In this document: in pieces, positions 33,645 to 44,291 of the stretch
Position numbering within the stretch: the stretch's first letter is position 1
Layout: each line of letters opens with the position of its first letter
Source of the DNA: Antrodiella citrinella
Taxonomy: Eukaryota; Basidiomycota; Agaricomycetes; Polyporales; Steccherinaceae
Reading direction: 5' to 3'
Length of the DNA stretch: 64,000 nucleotides
Assembly: GCA_004802725.1 (NCBI GenBank)
Contig: SGPM01000003.1
Location: 186,001 to 250,000 of the forward strand
The notes under the pieces: model-generated
Seen by the model: the letters and a program-made list of their open reading frames with translations, nothing else
What the model was told of the DNA's origin: nothing
Databases searched by the model: none
Translations under genes and position numbers: made by a program

Positions 33645-36600
33645 CTACTGTTTGAAANTGATTGTGTTTAGTTTCATCCATGTCTTTCGCAAGGGCCTCC
33701 AGTTTTTGCTGAAGGAAGGATGAGCATGAGCTATACTAGTAAGTATGTACACGTATGTATACAGTGCTCACCTTATTGCTCAATCGCCGNCCTTGCATAC
33801 CTTCTCGTAGCAGCTCAAGCTGTCGTCTCAACTTCCCGGGTATTGCATACTCCAGTTCACCCAGATGTGAATTTAGCTGCTCCACAAACAATCTGTAGAC
33901 GCGATCATCACGAGCAAATGCATAGATCTGACACACATAGCATGAATTAATCCATGNAAGACGGTAAAATAAACGTACTTACCGACAGACGTTCTGCATT
34001 GATACTCTTGCATGCGCTTGCCCACGCAGCCATCATCAGTAGATCCCCCGCGGCGTTCGTGATGCTGGATAAGAACATTGAGGGGTAAGCGTTCGGGACT
34101 AGACACATCNGATTCAGACTCACTAGTCGTCTACAGCAGTGATCGAGTCGGCATTCTTCAGTGCGCGGGTAGTGAATCTGCGGACTACCATCTGTGCTGT
34201 ATGCACTGGTNTGCCAGGAGGGCCTGCTTCGAGAGCAATCTGTACAGTGTCGACATTATTCGTTATCCAACTGTCGCCCTGAGACATCACAAGGGTTTGC
34301 AAAAAAGATGCTATGAGATCCTTTTGAGAATTGGCAAGACCATGACGGATAGCTGACTGCAGATCAACTCCTATTAGGATNGTGAGAACACAAGCTGGAA
34401 GAATCCGTCTAATTGACTTACGCAATGACGATAAAGTTTCGCGGGTCTTCTCGTTTGCCATATCTTCGTCCTGCAACGAATTGATGTATCGAGAAAATGC
34501 GCCGAGAAGGACTATGGCCATCTCCGGCTGCACTCTCATGGCATACTTAAGAGGCGTCTCACGCAGGCCCGTGTCATGCAGTAGTAACTACAANAAATAT
34601 CAGAACCAAAGTCCAGGTTAGAATNAAATACTCACATCGAATGCATCGTCACGTATGTGCATTAGAGTCTCCGCATCCTTGCGGTCAATTGCGTTTAGTA
34701 CGTGATGCGACTGGAACTATATCAGAGAAATCCAACGNCACAACGAGGAAGGGCGACGCACCTCCCATACANCGGGCCGTCGCATCTTCTGTGCAGCCTT
34801 GCGAGCAGCGGCCCATTGCGCAACCTTGGCGAATGGATTCNGGGGTTCTCCCGGTGTGAGGGGTAACTGTTTTTCCTCCTGTGGCGATATCTCTGGTGTA
34901 GGGAGCGAGGGAAGGGAGAACCTCTTCTGCATCAGTTGTTTGTGCAATTCGTTAGGAGCTAAAACATCCGCCTCGAATTGGATAGAATCCTCGCTGCGCA
35001 TCCTCTGGACCAGTACAGGTTGAGAGAAGACCCTCTGTCGANATATGGTCGACGACGGGGATTCAGAAGGATGGGCGAGGTGCATTATGATAGACCGATT
35101 GTTGAACATGGTGAACAATACACCACCTGGCTTTTTATGTTAGTCGGCAGTAGTTGCATTCCCACCTCGTAGGCAAGNGTATGTGTGAATAAGTGAGGTG
35201 GATAGCGACCGTGACCAGTGCAACCAGTNCAATTACGGCCACCAGACAATGGTGACGGTAAGGATAGAATATGGCATGNTGGNNNGCANTNNNGNNNNGN
35301 NTCAAGCAGNGNNNNATNCNNNGANGNNNNNNNNNNNNNNNNNNNNNNNNNNNNNNNNNNNNNNNNNNNNNNNNNNNNNNNNNNNNNNNNNNNNNNNNNN
35401 NNNNNNNNNNNNNNNNNNNNNNNNNNNNNNNNNNNNNNNNNNNNNNNNNNNNNNNNNNNNNNNNNNNNNNNNNNNNNNNNNNNNNNNNNNNNNNNNNNNN
35501 NNNNNNNNNNNNNNNNNNNNNNNNNNNNNNNNNNNNNNNNNNNNNNNNNNNNNNNNNNNNNNNNNNNNNNNNNNNNNNNNNNNNNNNNNNNNNNNNNNNN
35601 NNNNNNNNNNNNNNNNNNNNNNNNNNNNNNNNNNNNNNNNNNNNNNNNNNNNNNNNNNNNNNNNNNNNNNNNNNNNNNNNNNNNNNNNNNNNNNNNNNNN
35701 NNTGTCTNCNANNNGCTACCACGGGGAGACGCATATATTCACAAGATGCGGCGAACGTGATATACCACTTCGCATCCAAACATAATATTCCCCAGCCGAC
35801 ATGTACCACCGAACGAACTTCAGGTACTGGATATGTGTGCGCAATGGTATTCTCCCAAGATAGTCCTTTCAAGAAACCAGTGACAGGCCCGGTGTGTTAT
35901 ACGGAGGAGTTGGCCANGCAGAATACCTGTTTCCTGATTTGTCGCAAGTTGTACAAGCAAGGACTTCTTGACCACACGTTGTATCCTCACGTATCTCCTG
36001 GCGCAACGATCACGTCTGTGCCAGCAAACGTCTCGTCCTCGACGGCCAAAGCCGTACAATTGTACAAGAAGAAAACGGCTTTCTTTTGGGCGAATCCGCT
36101 TGGACCAACGCTGGNGCGGTTGTACCCTACCATCGTGCATATAGAAACCGATAGCAACGTTCGTCACGCCTCCTTTCTATTTCTCACCAAGAGGCCGCTT
36201 CCGTCTATGCCCTCATTTGCCGCTTTTGAATCCGGTCGTCGTGTTGTGATCGGGCTGGACACAGGTGCACCGTTCAAGCTCAATCAAGAACANCTTGCGC
36301 ATATACAAAAGTATAGCATGCGAGTCTTCCGTTCCATTGCCAACAAACCCTTCTCCGTGACTCCCGACGCACTCTCGTATCTCGTGGCCCCACTGCACAA
36401 ATTCGCCGGCTCTGCAAGTTCCAACACACAGAAATGGAAATTTCCCGACGTATCGAGCTACATACCATGGGAAGCGGTGAAATTAGCGGCTGATCAGTGG
36501 AAAACTTCTTTGGTTTCGGACGANGGGTCGTTGGACACAGATGAAGAGGAGACAGTTGTCCAAGACCGAGCGGTAGAATTCACGAATAGATTCTACCTTC

Positions 36601-37766
36601 GCAAAGTCAGATACGACATGACACCGAATAGCAAGGTGNACGATGGCGTGAGTGCTGAAGGTCTTTGTGGTCGTCATGTTCTCATACGATTGCTCCAGGG
36701 TGGAGAGGANACCTTCCTGGAGCGCTGCAAAACTCGAGTACGAGATNTCGAAGGTCTGAAGAATAATGATCAGCCAATGCTGGAGATAGACCTGGTTCCT
36801 GCTCTCAACAACAACCTGAATATGCATTGTACGGTGCAGCCTTCAAAGTTCGTCCCAAAATGTGCGTTTCTTGAGTGGTAGACCACAAGACCTNTATTGA
36901 TCACCTATATATAGATCTTATACCCGAGCTTTGCTACAAATTCGTCCTCTCAGCAAGGCAAGTTCTGCTACACGATGATTCACATGTCGTATTAAATGTT
37001 NGATAATAGTATGTTCAGAAGCATGCTACTGCTCCCCTCNATTGTCCATCGCATCGANCAGTTTCTGGTCATGACGGAGCTCAACGACGTATTATTCGAC
37101 AATAGGTTCTGCAAGGAACAACTTCTTGCTGCTACGTCTCCCACTTCGGCCTTCGGAGAACCCAATTACGAACGCCTAGAATTTCTTGGTGCGTTGGCCG
37201 TGTTGCTCAGAAGATCTCCATTTGACCAGGATTCGTAACAGGCGATGCTTCTCTGAAGATGATGAGCTCAACNTACTGTTATCTCAAGATGCCGGAGGCA
37301 AGAGAAAGCGCCATCCATGAAATTCGTCGCCATATAATCACCAACGCAGCTCTGCATACAGGTGGCGTTCAAGCAGGCCTGCCCCAGTATATTCAGAGCA
37401 AACCCTTCATTCCCAAAATTTGGCAACCTGATATCCCACCTCCTGATGCCTACGATGTTTTTGACATCATTGCGGCGGAAACAATATCCCTCCCCAAGGG
37501 TAGGAGCAAGAGAAAGAAGCAGAAAGANACACAGTCTGTCCAGTGGCTTGCAGAAAAGGTGCGCAGTTNCCACTCTCGATATCTGTGTACTCATATTATA
37601 GTAGACTGTGGCGGATGTTGTGGAGGCCCTCATTGCCGTCGGGTATCTTTCAGGCGGCAATGAAGCTGCGCTGAGCGTTGCGAAGTCACTTCATGTTCCA
37701 ATGCCTGACGTTCGCACATGGGAGGACTTTCGGTCGCTCACATCTCCGATAGCATTGAATTCCGAN
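33398..37766. other. Low-quality stretch with scattered N and a solid N block
   Basis: Single Ns are sprinkled from 33398 to 37766. Bases 35279-35712 are mostly N, with 35327-35702 entirely N. The block hides the 5' part of the Dicer gene. Calls inside this stretch may contain undetected sequence errors. Confidence 0.98.
33645..35109 (-). CDS. Conserved fungal protein of unknown function, ankyrin-like core
   Basis: Several exons, some with N bases, read from MFNNRSIIMHLAHPSES (a second possible start is nine codons in) to a stop at 33645. The N-terminal part is Pro/Ser-rich (LPTPEISPQEEKQLPLTPGE). The core has an ankyrin-like opening, NAIDRKDAETLMHIRDDAFDLLL and DTGLRETPLKYAMRV, then AIVLLGAFSRYINSLQDEDM and a long helical region (NSQKDLIASFLQTLVMSQGD). 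It ends with FARDDRVYRLFVEQL and LRRQLELLREGMQ. I recall proteins of this order in many fungi but know no function for them. The upstream region runs into the N block. Confidence 0.72.
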
Positions 37767-38947
37767 GCGCCCTTTCCCCAAAATTCGCTCCGCGCGTTTG
37801 AGAATTGGACCGAATACCATTTCAAGCAGCCCGGAATTCTAGTACAAGCATTAGTGAGAATCGACGAGCATTCATATATGTCCACTTCTAATGACTTCAT
37901 AGACGCATCCATCTTTGCACTCTGCAGACACTCAAGCGTACGAGCAACTAGAATTTCTCGGGGATGCTGTTTTGGACTTCCGTGAGTACACAGCTCTCAG
38001 CTCTCAATTTCAACCATTTCATTCTGACAAATTGCACCAGTTGTATCGCGATACGTGTATAATGCGTACCCGAACCTGGGGCCTGGTGGCATGAGCATGC
38101 TGAAGGTAAATGATTCTTCCTCTGTTACATAGCGACACCATGATTGACAAATCACCAGTCTGCCATGGTCTCCAACTCAACATTAGCCACAATTAGTGTC
38201 TTGAATGGACTACATCACTATTTGCGGTACTCCTCCGAAGATCTATCAGCTGCGTTTTCGATTTTCGAAGACGAAGTACGAGTCTTGCGAGAGAGGGAAC
38301 AGAAAGTGGCGCGGGAAGAGGGCCGTCCGCTTGGTCAGTACTGGCTAGAGCTCTCCCCATCCAAAGTAAGTTCTCTTGTGTTCAAGAGCTAGAAGAAGCT
38401 AACCATCTATTCACTTACAGGCCCTCTCGGATGTTCTTGAATCAGTGCTAGGGGCGATATATGTCGCCGACGGATATTCGATGGAGGGCGTCGACGTGTT
38501 CTTCGATAATGTCCTCAAGCCTTTCTATAACGAGCATGTCCGGCTTCACTCACTGTCTCACCATCCTGGCAGGACGTTGTATGACTTGCTGCATAAATTG
38601 GGATGCCAGCAACACCGGATGGTCAAAACCGTGGACAAGAATAGCATTCGTTGCGACGGTGAGGATGTCCATTCAATATCAAGTTCTACCTACTAATCTT
38701 CCCATTCAAAGTCGTTATTCACGAAACTGTGCTAGCATCCGCGGAGGATAAATCCTCCAGTTTAGTTGTCCGCAGAGCTGCATCGGCAGCCTTAGACGCT
38801 CTTCAAGGAGACCAGGACTTCGTTTCACGGATATGTGATTGTAAGATCAATCAGACTGACAAAAAGCAGATGTCGAGCGTGCAGTTGGGGTACGAGGACG
38901 CAGAGGGCCACGGTAGCAAAAAGACCAACAGAAAGGCTTCCACGTAG
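35713..38947 (+). CDS. Dicer-like ribonuclease III (5' part lost in N block)
   Basis: The visible protein starts in the Dicer dimerisation domain (RRIYSQDAANVIYHF ... ENTCFLICRKLYKQGLLD-like). It continues through a PAZ-type region (RFYLRKVRYD ... EIDLVPALNNNLNMH) and has two RNase III domains. RNase IIIa reads NYERLEFLG, then a 53-nt intron (37189-37241), then DASLKMMSS. RNase IIIb reads YEQLEFLGDAVLDFL, and later SDVLESVLGAIYVADG. A dsRNA-binding-like tail (SLVVRRAASAALDAL) closes it. The intron at 36958-37009 uses a GC donor. Dicer cuts long dsRNA into small RNAs for silencing. The helicase domain that normally precedes these parts is not visible. Confidence 0.93.
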
Positions 38948-39041
38948 ACACGTCCATGTTTGTTGCCAATAATATGCTTGTCCACCATGATTCTATTGGT
39001 AAACAGCAGCACTCGTAGACATCCATGCTCCGAGATTATAT

Positions 39042-39375
39042 TTATGATCCACCGCCAGACTTCTTCCTGTGAGGGCGCGGTGACATTTGTCAGGCTCAGC
39101 CCCCGACGCGAGATGTTAAGCACTCACAATTGGTAGGCCGCTGCAGCAAATGGAACGCTGAATCCAATCACCATATAGGAGACGACCTTGAGCGCGAACG
39201 TCCGCTTGTTGTCGTAGTTGAAAGGAACAAACTAGAAGGTAGCTCAAAACGTGGTCTCCACAGGTTCAGTGCTGGGAGTACATACCTTGTGCTCCCCGTG
39301 ACCGCTGGAGTAACGCAGGCCAGCGCGGCGGATTGTCACTTGTCTAAGGGATGCACGAGCAGCGATGAGAGACAT
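39042..39375 (-). CDS. COX7C: Cytochrome c oxidase subunit VIIc (Cox8/COX7C)
   Basis: Three small exons (39286-39375, 39128-39231, 39042-39066) give a 72-residue protein. The N-terminal exon encodes an Arg/Ser-rich mitochondrial presequence (MSLIAARASLRQ, then RRAGLRYSSG). The second has FVPFNYDNKRTFALK followed by one membrane helix (VVSYMVIGFSVPFAAAAYQ). The end is LKKSGGGS, with the family's GF.VPF and QLKKSG blocks. It is a small membrane subunit of respiratory complex IV. No single exon exceeds 35 codons, so it is easily missed by ORF scanning. Confidence 0.9.
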
Positions 39376-39574
39376 CTTGTGGTAGTGGTAGAGAGAATGC
39401 GAGAGTGGGCTATAGGGCAGTGGGCCAACATAGAGGCTCCGGATATTCCCGAAGCGCTAGAGTCTCGTCGTTCGGGCCCGGGAGATCGATAAAAAGTGCC
39501 AACGGAAAGTGCTCGGAGATGTGGAGAACATTACTGTAATTTTACGCAGATAAAGTACTGTAGCCTATAGACCA

Positions 39575-40842
39575 TTACGCTAAGAGTTTCGATCTGGGAA
39601 CAAGTTGGTTTGGTGCAACCTCGAGGACCAAATTCTGCAGCTTCTTTTGTATCCTCTCCTCCTTGCGTACCTTCCTGACCTGCTTGGATGATAACGCCTC
39701 CTCTTGGCCACGGTTACGCCACCTACGCTTCACCTCTGTCTTGCGCTCCTCAATCAACTTCTGCTTCCACTTCCAGGTTGCCTCCGCCCGTGCATCCCTC
39801 CTGGTTCGTCCTCTGAGGTTTTCACATTCCTTCCTCACGTACTGCTGAAGTAGAGAGCGTTTGTACAGTTGGTATGCTTGCCATCGAGCTTGCTTCTTCG
39901 CACGTGAATGAGGATTCGCGAGCTCCTTATGCACGAGGACCTCCACTGGTGCGTCGTATGCTGTGGAGCTTCGAGAAGACAACGCCTTTATGTACGCATG
40001 TGCAGATGGCTCCTCGGGTAAGGGTCCATCAGCTTGTAACGGTAAGGACGGGGCTATGTATGTGAGCTCAGTGACAGCAGACTCCAGAGTATCGTAGGCT
40101 CCAGCTACACGGACTTCGTGAGTACATTGTACGAAATGAGAATTGAACGCTGCGTACCGTCAACTTTGGTTTGAGCCGGTCGCTCTGGCCAAGCGATCTT
40201 CGTCCTTTCCGCCCGGACTCTTTCAGTCCCAGGAAGACGAGGGGTCGTATTGACGGCGTATCGGTTCCATTCGTAACGGTGGTGAGTTGGTGACCAATAT
40301 GGTGCCGACGTAGACAAACGAGTGGCGAAGACACTGTGAAATGCATGAGCACGCGTAAAGAGACATTTGACTTGGAAGAACACGCACCGCAATGTCCTAG
40401 AGTCCGTCTCACCAGGTAGTGGCGGGAACGTGTTGTCTCCAATCAACAATTGGCACCGAGAATAGGCCACCTGTCGATCTGGTCGTGTGGTCTGCTTTTC
40501 GGTATTCTCGCTTGTCTATTCTAGCATAAGCCACGTCGTCATAAGGGCAAGCAGAACGATACGTACATCTAGAGACTTCAGATACACCCTATTCGTGAGC
40601 TTGTTCACTCTGCGAACCTCGTGAATCGCACTCTCGGGGTCTCCGCGTAGCCGCACTTGGTCACCGGGGACGATATTCCACCATTTTATCCTGTCTTTGG
40701 GCTTGACGCTTTTCACCCTTGGACCCGCTCCATTCAACGGTATTGACCATGGTCGAGGTACAATTGCCTTGACATGTCGCAGGTCTTTTGTCCAGGGTGC
40801 AATGGTGGCAGCTCTGAGAGCTTGAAACCTGGCAATAGGCAT
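39575..40842 (-). CDS. Mitochondrial large ribosomal subunit protein uL24m (Mrpl40-like)
   Basis: The start exon has MPIARFQALRAATI, a plausible import sequence, then PWSIPLNGAGPRVKSVKPKD and the KOW-type core WNIVPGDQVRLRGD with HEVRRVNKLTNRVYLKSL. The following exons are longer and more fungal in character: CQLLIGDNTFPPLPG, APYWSPTHHRYEWNRYAVNTT and a long basic C-terminal helix (RTRRDARAEATWKWKQKLIEER) ending SKLLA. KOW plus these extensions matches fungal mitochondrial uL24. It binds rRNA early in large-subunit assembly. Confidence 0.85.
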
Positions 40843-41187
40843 GTCGACGGACAGCGAGCAGAATCGAACGTCGAAGAACTGAGGGGGTGTCGACCTGCTG
40901 TGGCAGTTCTCTGCTCGAAAGTGGCGAACGCCCAATAAGAGGCAGGTGCCAGTGAAAGTGAAGACGTGAGAACGTTGAGACTTGGATGACAAGCGCCAAT
41001 TGACCAGATTTCAGTCTCGTCATCACGACCACGTAAACGCTCAGGACTCTTGGTGCAATCCAATCGTGTGGTGATACCTGCCAGGGCTGGTATACGCTAG
41101 TATGGATACACGACTTGTAATACATATACACTCAACAACCGCATTCTGCGTAACACCACGATAACATTACGGAGATCATCCAGGGGA
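40843..41187. promoter_or_regulatory. Upstream region of the uL24m gene
   Basis: 345 bp between two minus-strand genes, holding the uL24m promoter and the 3' UTR of the APSES gene. Antisense frames here have no recognisable content. Confidence 0.35.
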
Positions 41188-43576
41188 TCATGATCCAGAG
41201 GCCTTTAGAACTAAGGGTGCACCGTTTGCACCGACCCACGAGGACGACGAGGCATTGGGATCTTCAGTTTCCAGTGTCTGCAAAGCATTGAGTTTTGCGT
41301 CGAATACAGCTCAAAAACACAACGCACCTCGAGTAGCATACCCAGAACATTATCTACTTCACCTATAGAAACTCCACCACAGCAGGTCGCAATGAGCCTG
41401 CGATAATCCGACATCCTCCCACCAGTACCTGCTTCTGCTTGGAACCGCACCAATTCGTCGAACGTCTCCAAACGACGCTTCTTGAAGTGTGCCAGCTCGC
41501 TCCTAACCTGATCGCATTCGTCCTTTGTATCGTTGGGGTCGGTTGGCATGTTGCTATGGAGGGCAACCAGGTCGGTTATATCCGTACCGTCAGTCGACCT
41601 GTGAACACCGTCCTCTGACGGGATGCTGACAATCTCGCCGCTGCCAGCTGCTCGGATAGCGTCTTCACGTTCTTCTTCTACCTGCAGCCATCTCTCCCAA
41701 CCTAGCCTATACCGTTTGCCCATCTTCGATCGCAGCTCTTGTTCAAGGTCCTCCAGTACCTGTTTCGAGCGATTGAGCCCCTGCGACTGAGACCTGAGGA
41801 GGCCGACGGCTCGCTGGCTTTCGAGTATCTCTGTCTGGATGTTGGTGAGTAAAGCGTTTGCTTGGTTCATGTCTCGTTCCTTCTCCCTCAGCTCTTGGTC
41901 GTAAGAAGCCGCTAAGCTGTCGAACAAGGTAGTGGCCTCGTTCACGCATACGGTGGCGGCTCTTTGTCCCGCGACAGAATAATGCAGTGTTGACCGGTCG
42001 CCATTGCTGAGGTAATCAAGGTTGGGTGCGTGTGATGAGGAGGCGGGTACTGAGCGAAAGGAGGAGGGTAGGGGGCGAGAGGGGATTATGGGTGAGGAAC
42101 GAAACCGCTCGTCCTCAAGGATATAGTCTTCTGTAGACTTCCCCTCGTGGTTTAGCCACTTTGGGTTAGCACCATGGTCAAGAAGTATCTTGACTAGTCG
42201 TTTACTTCTGCAGCGTGCAGCCATTGTGAGGGCAGTTTCCCCATCCTCATCAGCGAAATTGATAATGTCCGCCAACTCCGTTGGGTAGTCCGCAAGGCGG
42301 TTGAGGACGGTCTCCATGTAGTATCGCGCCGCGTGCGTTTTGCCTTTGGACATTGCAACATCCACGATGTGGTGGAAAACCGTGCGGTTGTTGACGTCGA
42401 TGTTCAGAGTAGATCTGTGCAAGAGCTCGTAAAGCTCTGGAAACTTGCGCACATCGTAATTATTGGCGAACATGACGCTGCGCATGAGCGCAGTTTGCCC
42501 GGCCTTGTTGACGCGGAATATATCTGCACCAGCGGTCAGAAGAAGCTTCACGATCCGAATGCGACCCATGGCTGCAGCCCAATGCAGCGCTGTGTGACCA
42601 TCGTCGTCGATGGAGATGTTGGGGTCAAAGTCGCCAGGTGGATTAATGAGGATGCTCGGTATCTGATTGGTGTCAGAGATAAAGTATTCGAGTATCTGGT
42701 CGCCGTATGATGGTGTGACGCCATTGGCTTCCAAACGGCGTTCGTCGCCAGAAGCTGCTTCATTTTTGGGCGGTTGCTTGCGTTTGCGCCCGGGGCGCGG
42801 AGACGGAGAAACGAACTCGTTCCTCAAGACAGGTTCTGGGCTGCTACGAATGGGGGAAGGAGTACGAGAGCTAGAGGAGGCTTCTGATGGGGACGGGGTC
42901 ATTGTGCCATCCTCCGAGCCTTTCACGGAATGTGTTTCGACGTCCGAATCTTCGACAACCGGAGCGGCGGTTCTGCGAGACCTGGTATTGATCGTGGAAG
43001 AAGGGGTTGCTACATCCTTGCGTGTGGGAGGTTTCCCCAACGACGGAGTGACTAGATGCTTAGGAGCCAGCGGAGGACTGCTTGCATCGGGTTGGAAGTC
43101 GATGATAGGCAGGAGAAGATGTTCACAGTTGTATTGCTTGCAAAGTGACAGACCCCTGTCCAAAGGGATCCATGTACCTGAAGACCATGTTCATGAAGGG
43201 GGGGATGGTCGAGGACAACACGAACTCACCTTGATATTTCCCATAACCGCCCTGCACCTTCTCGTGCTCTCCCTTTTGCACCTCTCGTTCCAATATACGG
43301 GTGCGCTGAGGTTTATCAAACCCCGCCACTTTCAGAATTTGCGTTGCATTCAACCATGAGTCTGATCGACGTCGCATGACGGCCACTCCCTTGCACATCC
43401 TGTTTGGTAATTCGCATTGAAGTGAGTCACTTGCAGAATCATGGCACCCTCATACTTACATCTCATACACGGGGATCCCGCTGTACGTAGCCTGAGGAGG
43501 GAAGGGGGGGACATGAGCTTCTGTACGACGACTGAATACAAAAGAACCCTACTTTGAATATTTGACCGTCCGGCAT
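41188..43576 (-). CDS. APSES transcription factor with ankyrin repeats (Mbp1/Res type)
   Basis: A short first exon (MPDGQIFK, start 43576) is followed by a KilA-N/APSES DNA-binding domain: [12 protein letters not shown], then [41 protein letters not shown] and [20 protein letters not shown]. Next come a Ser/Pro-rich linker and ankyrin repeats ([44 protein letters not shown]). A coiled coil ([17 protein letters not shown]) and a C-terminal helix end the protein. A 3' intron (about 41284-41330) moves the stop to 41188 ([11 protein letters not shown]). This is the DNA-binding subunit of MBF-type complexes, which drive G1/S genes through ACGCG sites. Such sites lie in its own upstream region. Confidence 0.94.
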
Positions 43577-43707
43577 GATGGGCTACGGCGAATGTCGCTC
43601 AAGCTCAGATTTCACGCTGTGATTGACCTGACCTTGGGGGTAGAGATGTTGTAGGGCGAGCAGCACCTACTGCAGTGGAGGAAGGGCCTTGAGCGGAACG
43701 AAAGTCG

Positions 43708-43713
43708 ACGCGT
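43708..43713. promoter_or_regulatory. MCB-type site ACGCGT
   Basis: A full MluI cell-cycle box 131 bp upstream of the APSES factor start, with two more ACGCG cores within the next 25 bp. It fits autoregulation by MBF-type complexes. Confidence 0.5.
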
Positions 43714-44114
43714 GAAGAAACGCGCCTGGACGCGCCACGCACCGTGTCGGTAATACAGCCTCAGGCCTCAGGCTCGGTGACGCTGGTATCTTGTTCACGA
43801 GTTCAACCCTCAATGTCGGTGAGGTAGTCACCTTCGAAGAATTGCAATCCAAATTTCGCATTGTCTACACGACAGAAAGCCCCTAGATTCCCAAAAGTGC
43901 ACATCCGCCGCCTTCCTATCCGCCTCAAACCGCATGAGGCCCACTACGTTGCTCTACGCGACCGCTGATAAACGGAACTACTGGTCAGTCTCGGGTCAGT
44001 CAGTCCGCAAGCTCAAGAGCTGCCTTGTAGTTTATTCTGAGACTGTAGTACAACGACCATTGCTGTGTGGATGACCGAAGGACGCTGACTCTGAGAGGAA
44101 ACACGGTCACGGGA

Positions 44115-44126
44115 GACCACGTGGTC
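44115..44126. promoter_or_regulatory. Palindromic E-box, GACCACGTGGTC
   Basis: A perfect 12-bp palindrome around CACGTG, 165 bp upstream of the CDC14 start. CACGTG is the classic site of basic helix-loop-helix factors. Confidence 0.45.
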
Positions 44127-44291
44127 ATCACGAGACAACGCGGCTGCCTCGCTGCAAACGGCCTCTAGGCGAGACACATCCTCTTCAGTTGACAGTTCGC
44201 GACGTCCTCCTCGTCTGAGCATAGTTCGTTCTCTTCCCGCTCCCATCGTCCTATATCACCCGGCGTTACCCACATCAAACGACGACGATCT

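Larger units (their letters stand above)
43577..44291. promoter_or_regulatory. Shared divergent promoter of the APSES factor and CDC14
   Basis: These 715 bp separate two cell-cycle genes read in opposite directions. ACGCG cores, the MCB core bound by Mbp1/Res proteins, start at 43708 (full ACGCGT), 43720, 43730 and 43956. A perfect palindrome GACCACGTGGTC lies at 44115-44126. Binding is inferred and not shown. Confidence 0.5.

Noticed and set aside
37183..37260. Apparent loss of the catalytic Asp segment in Dicer RNase IIIa (EFLG followed by unrelated residues).
   Set aside because: A 53-nt intron (37189-37241) restores EFLG-DASLK, so the catalytic motif is intact.
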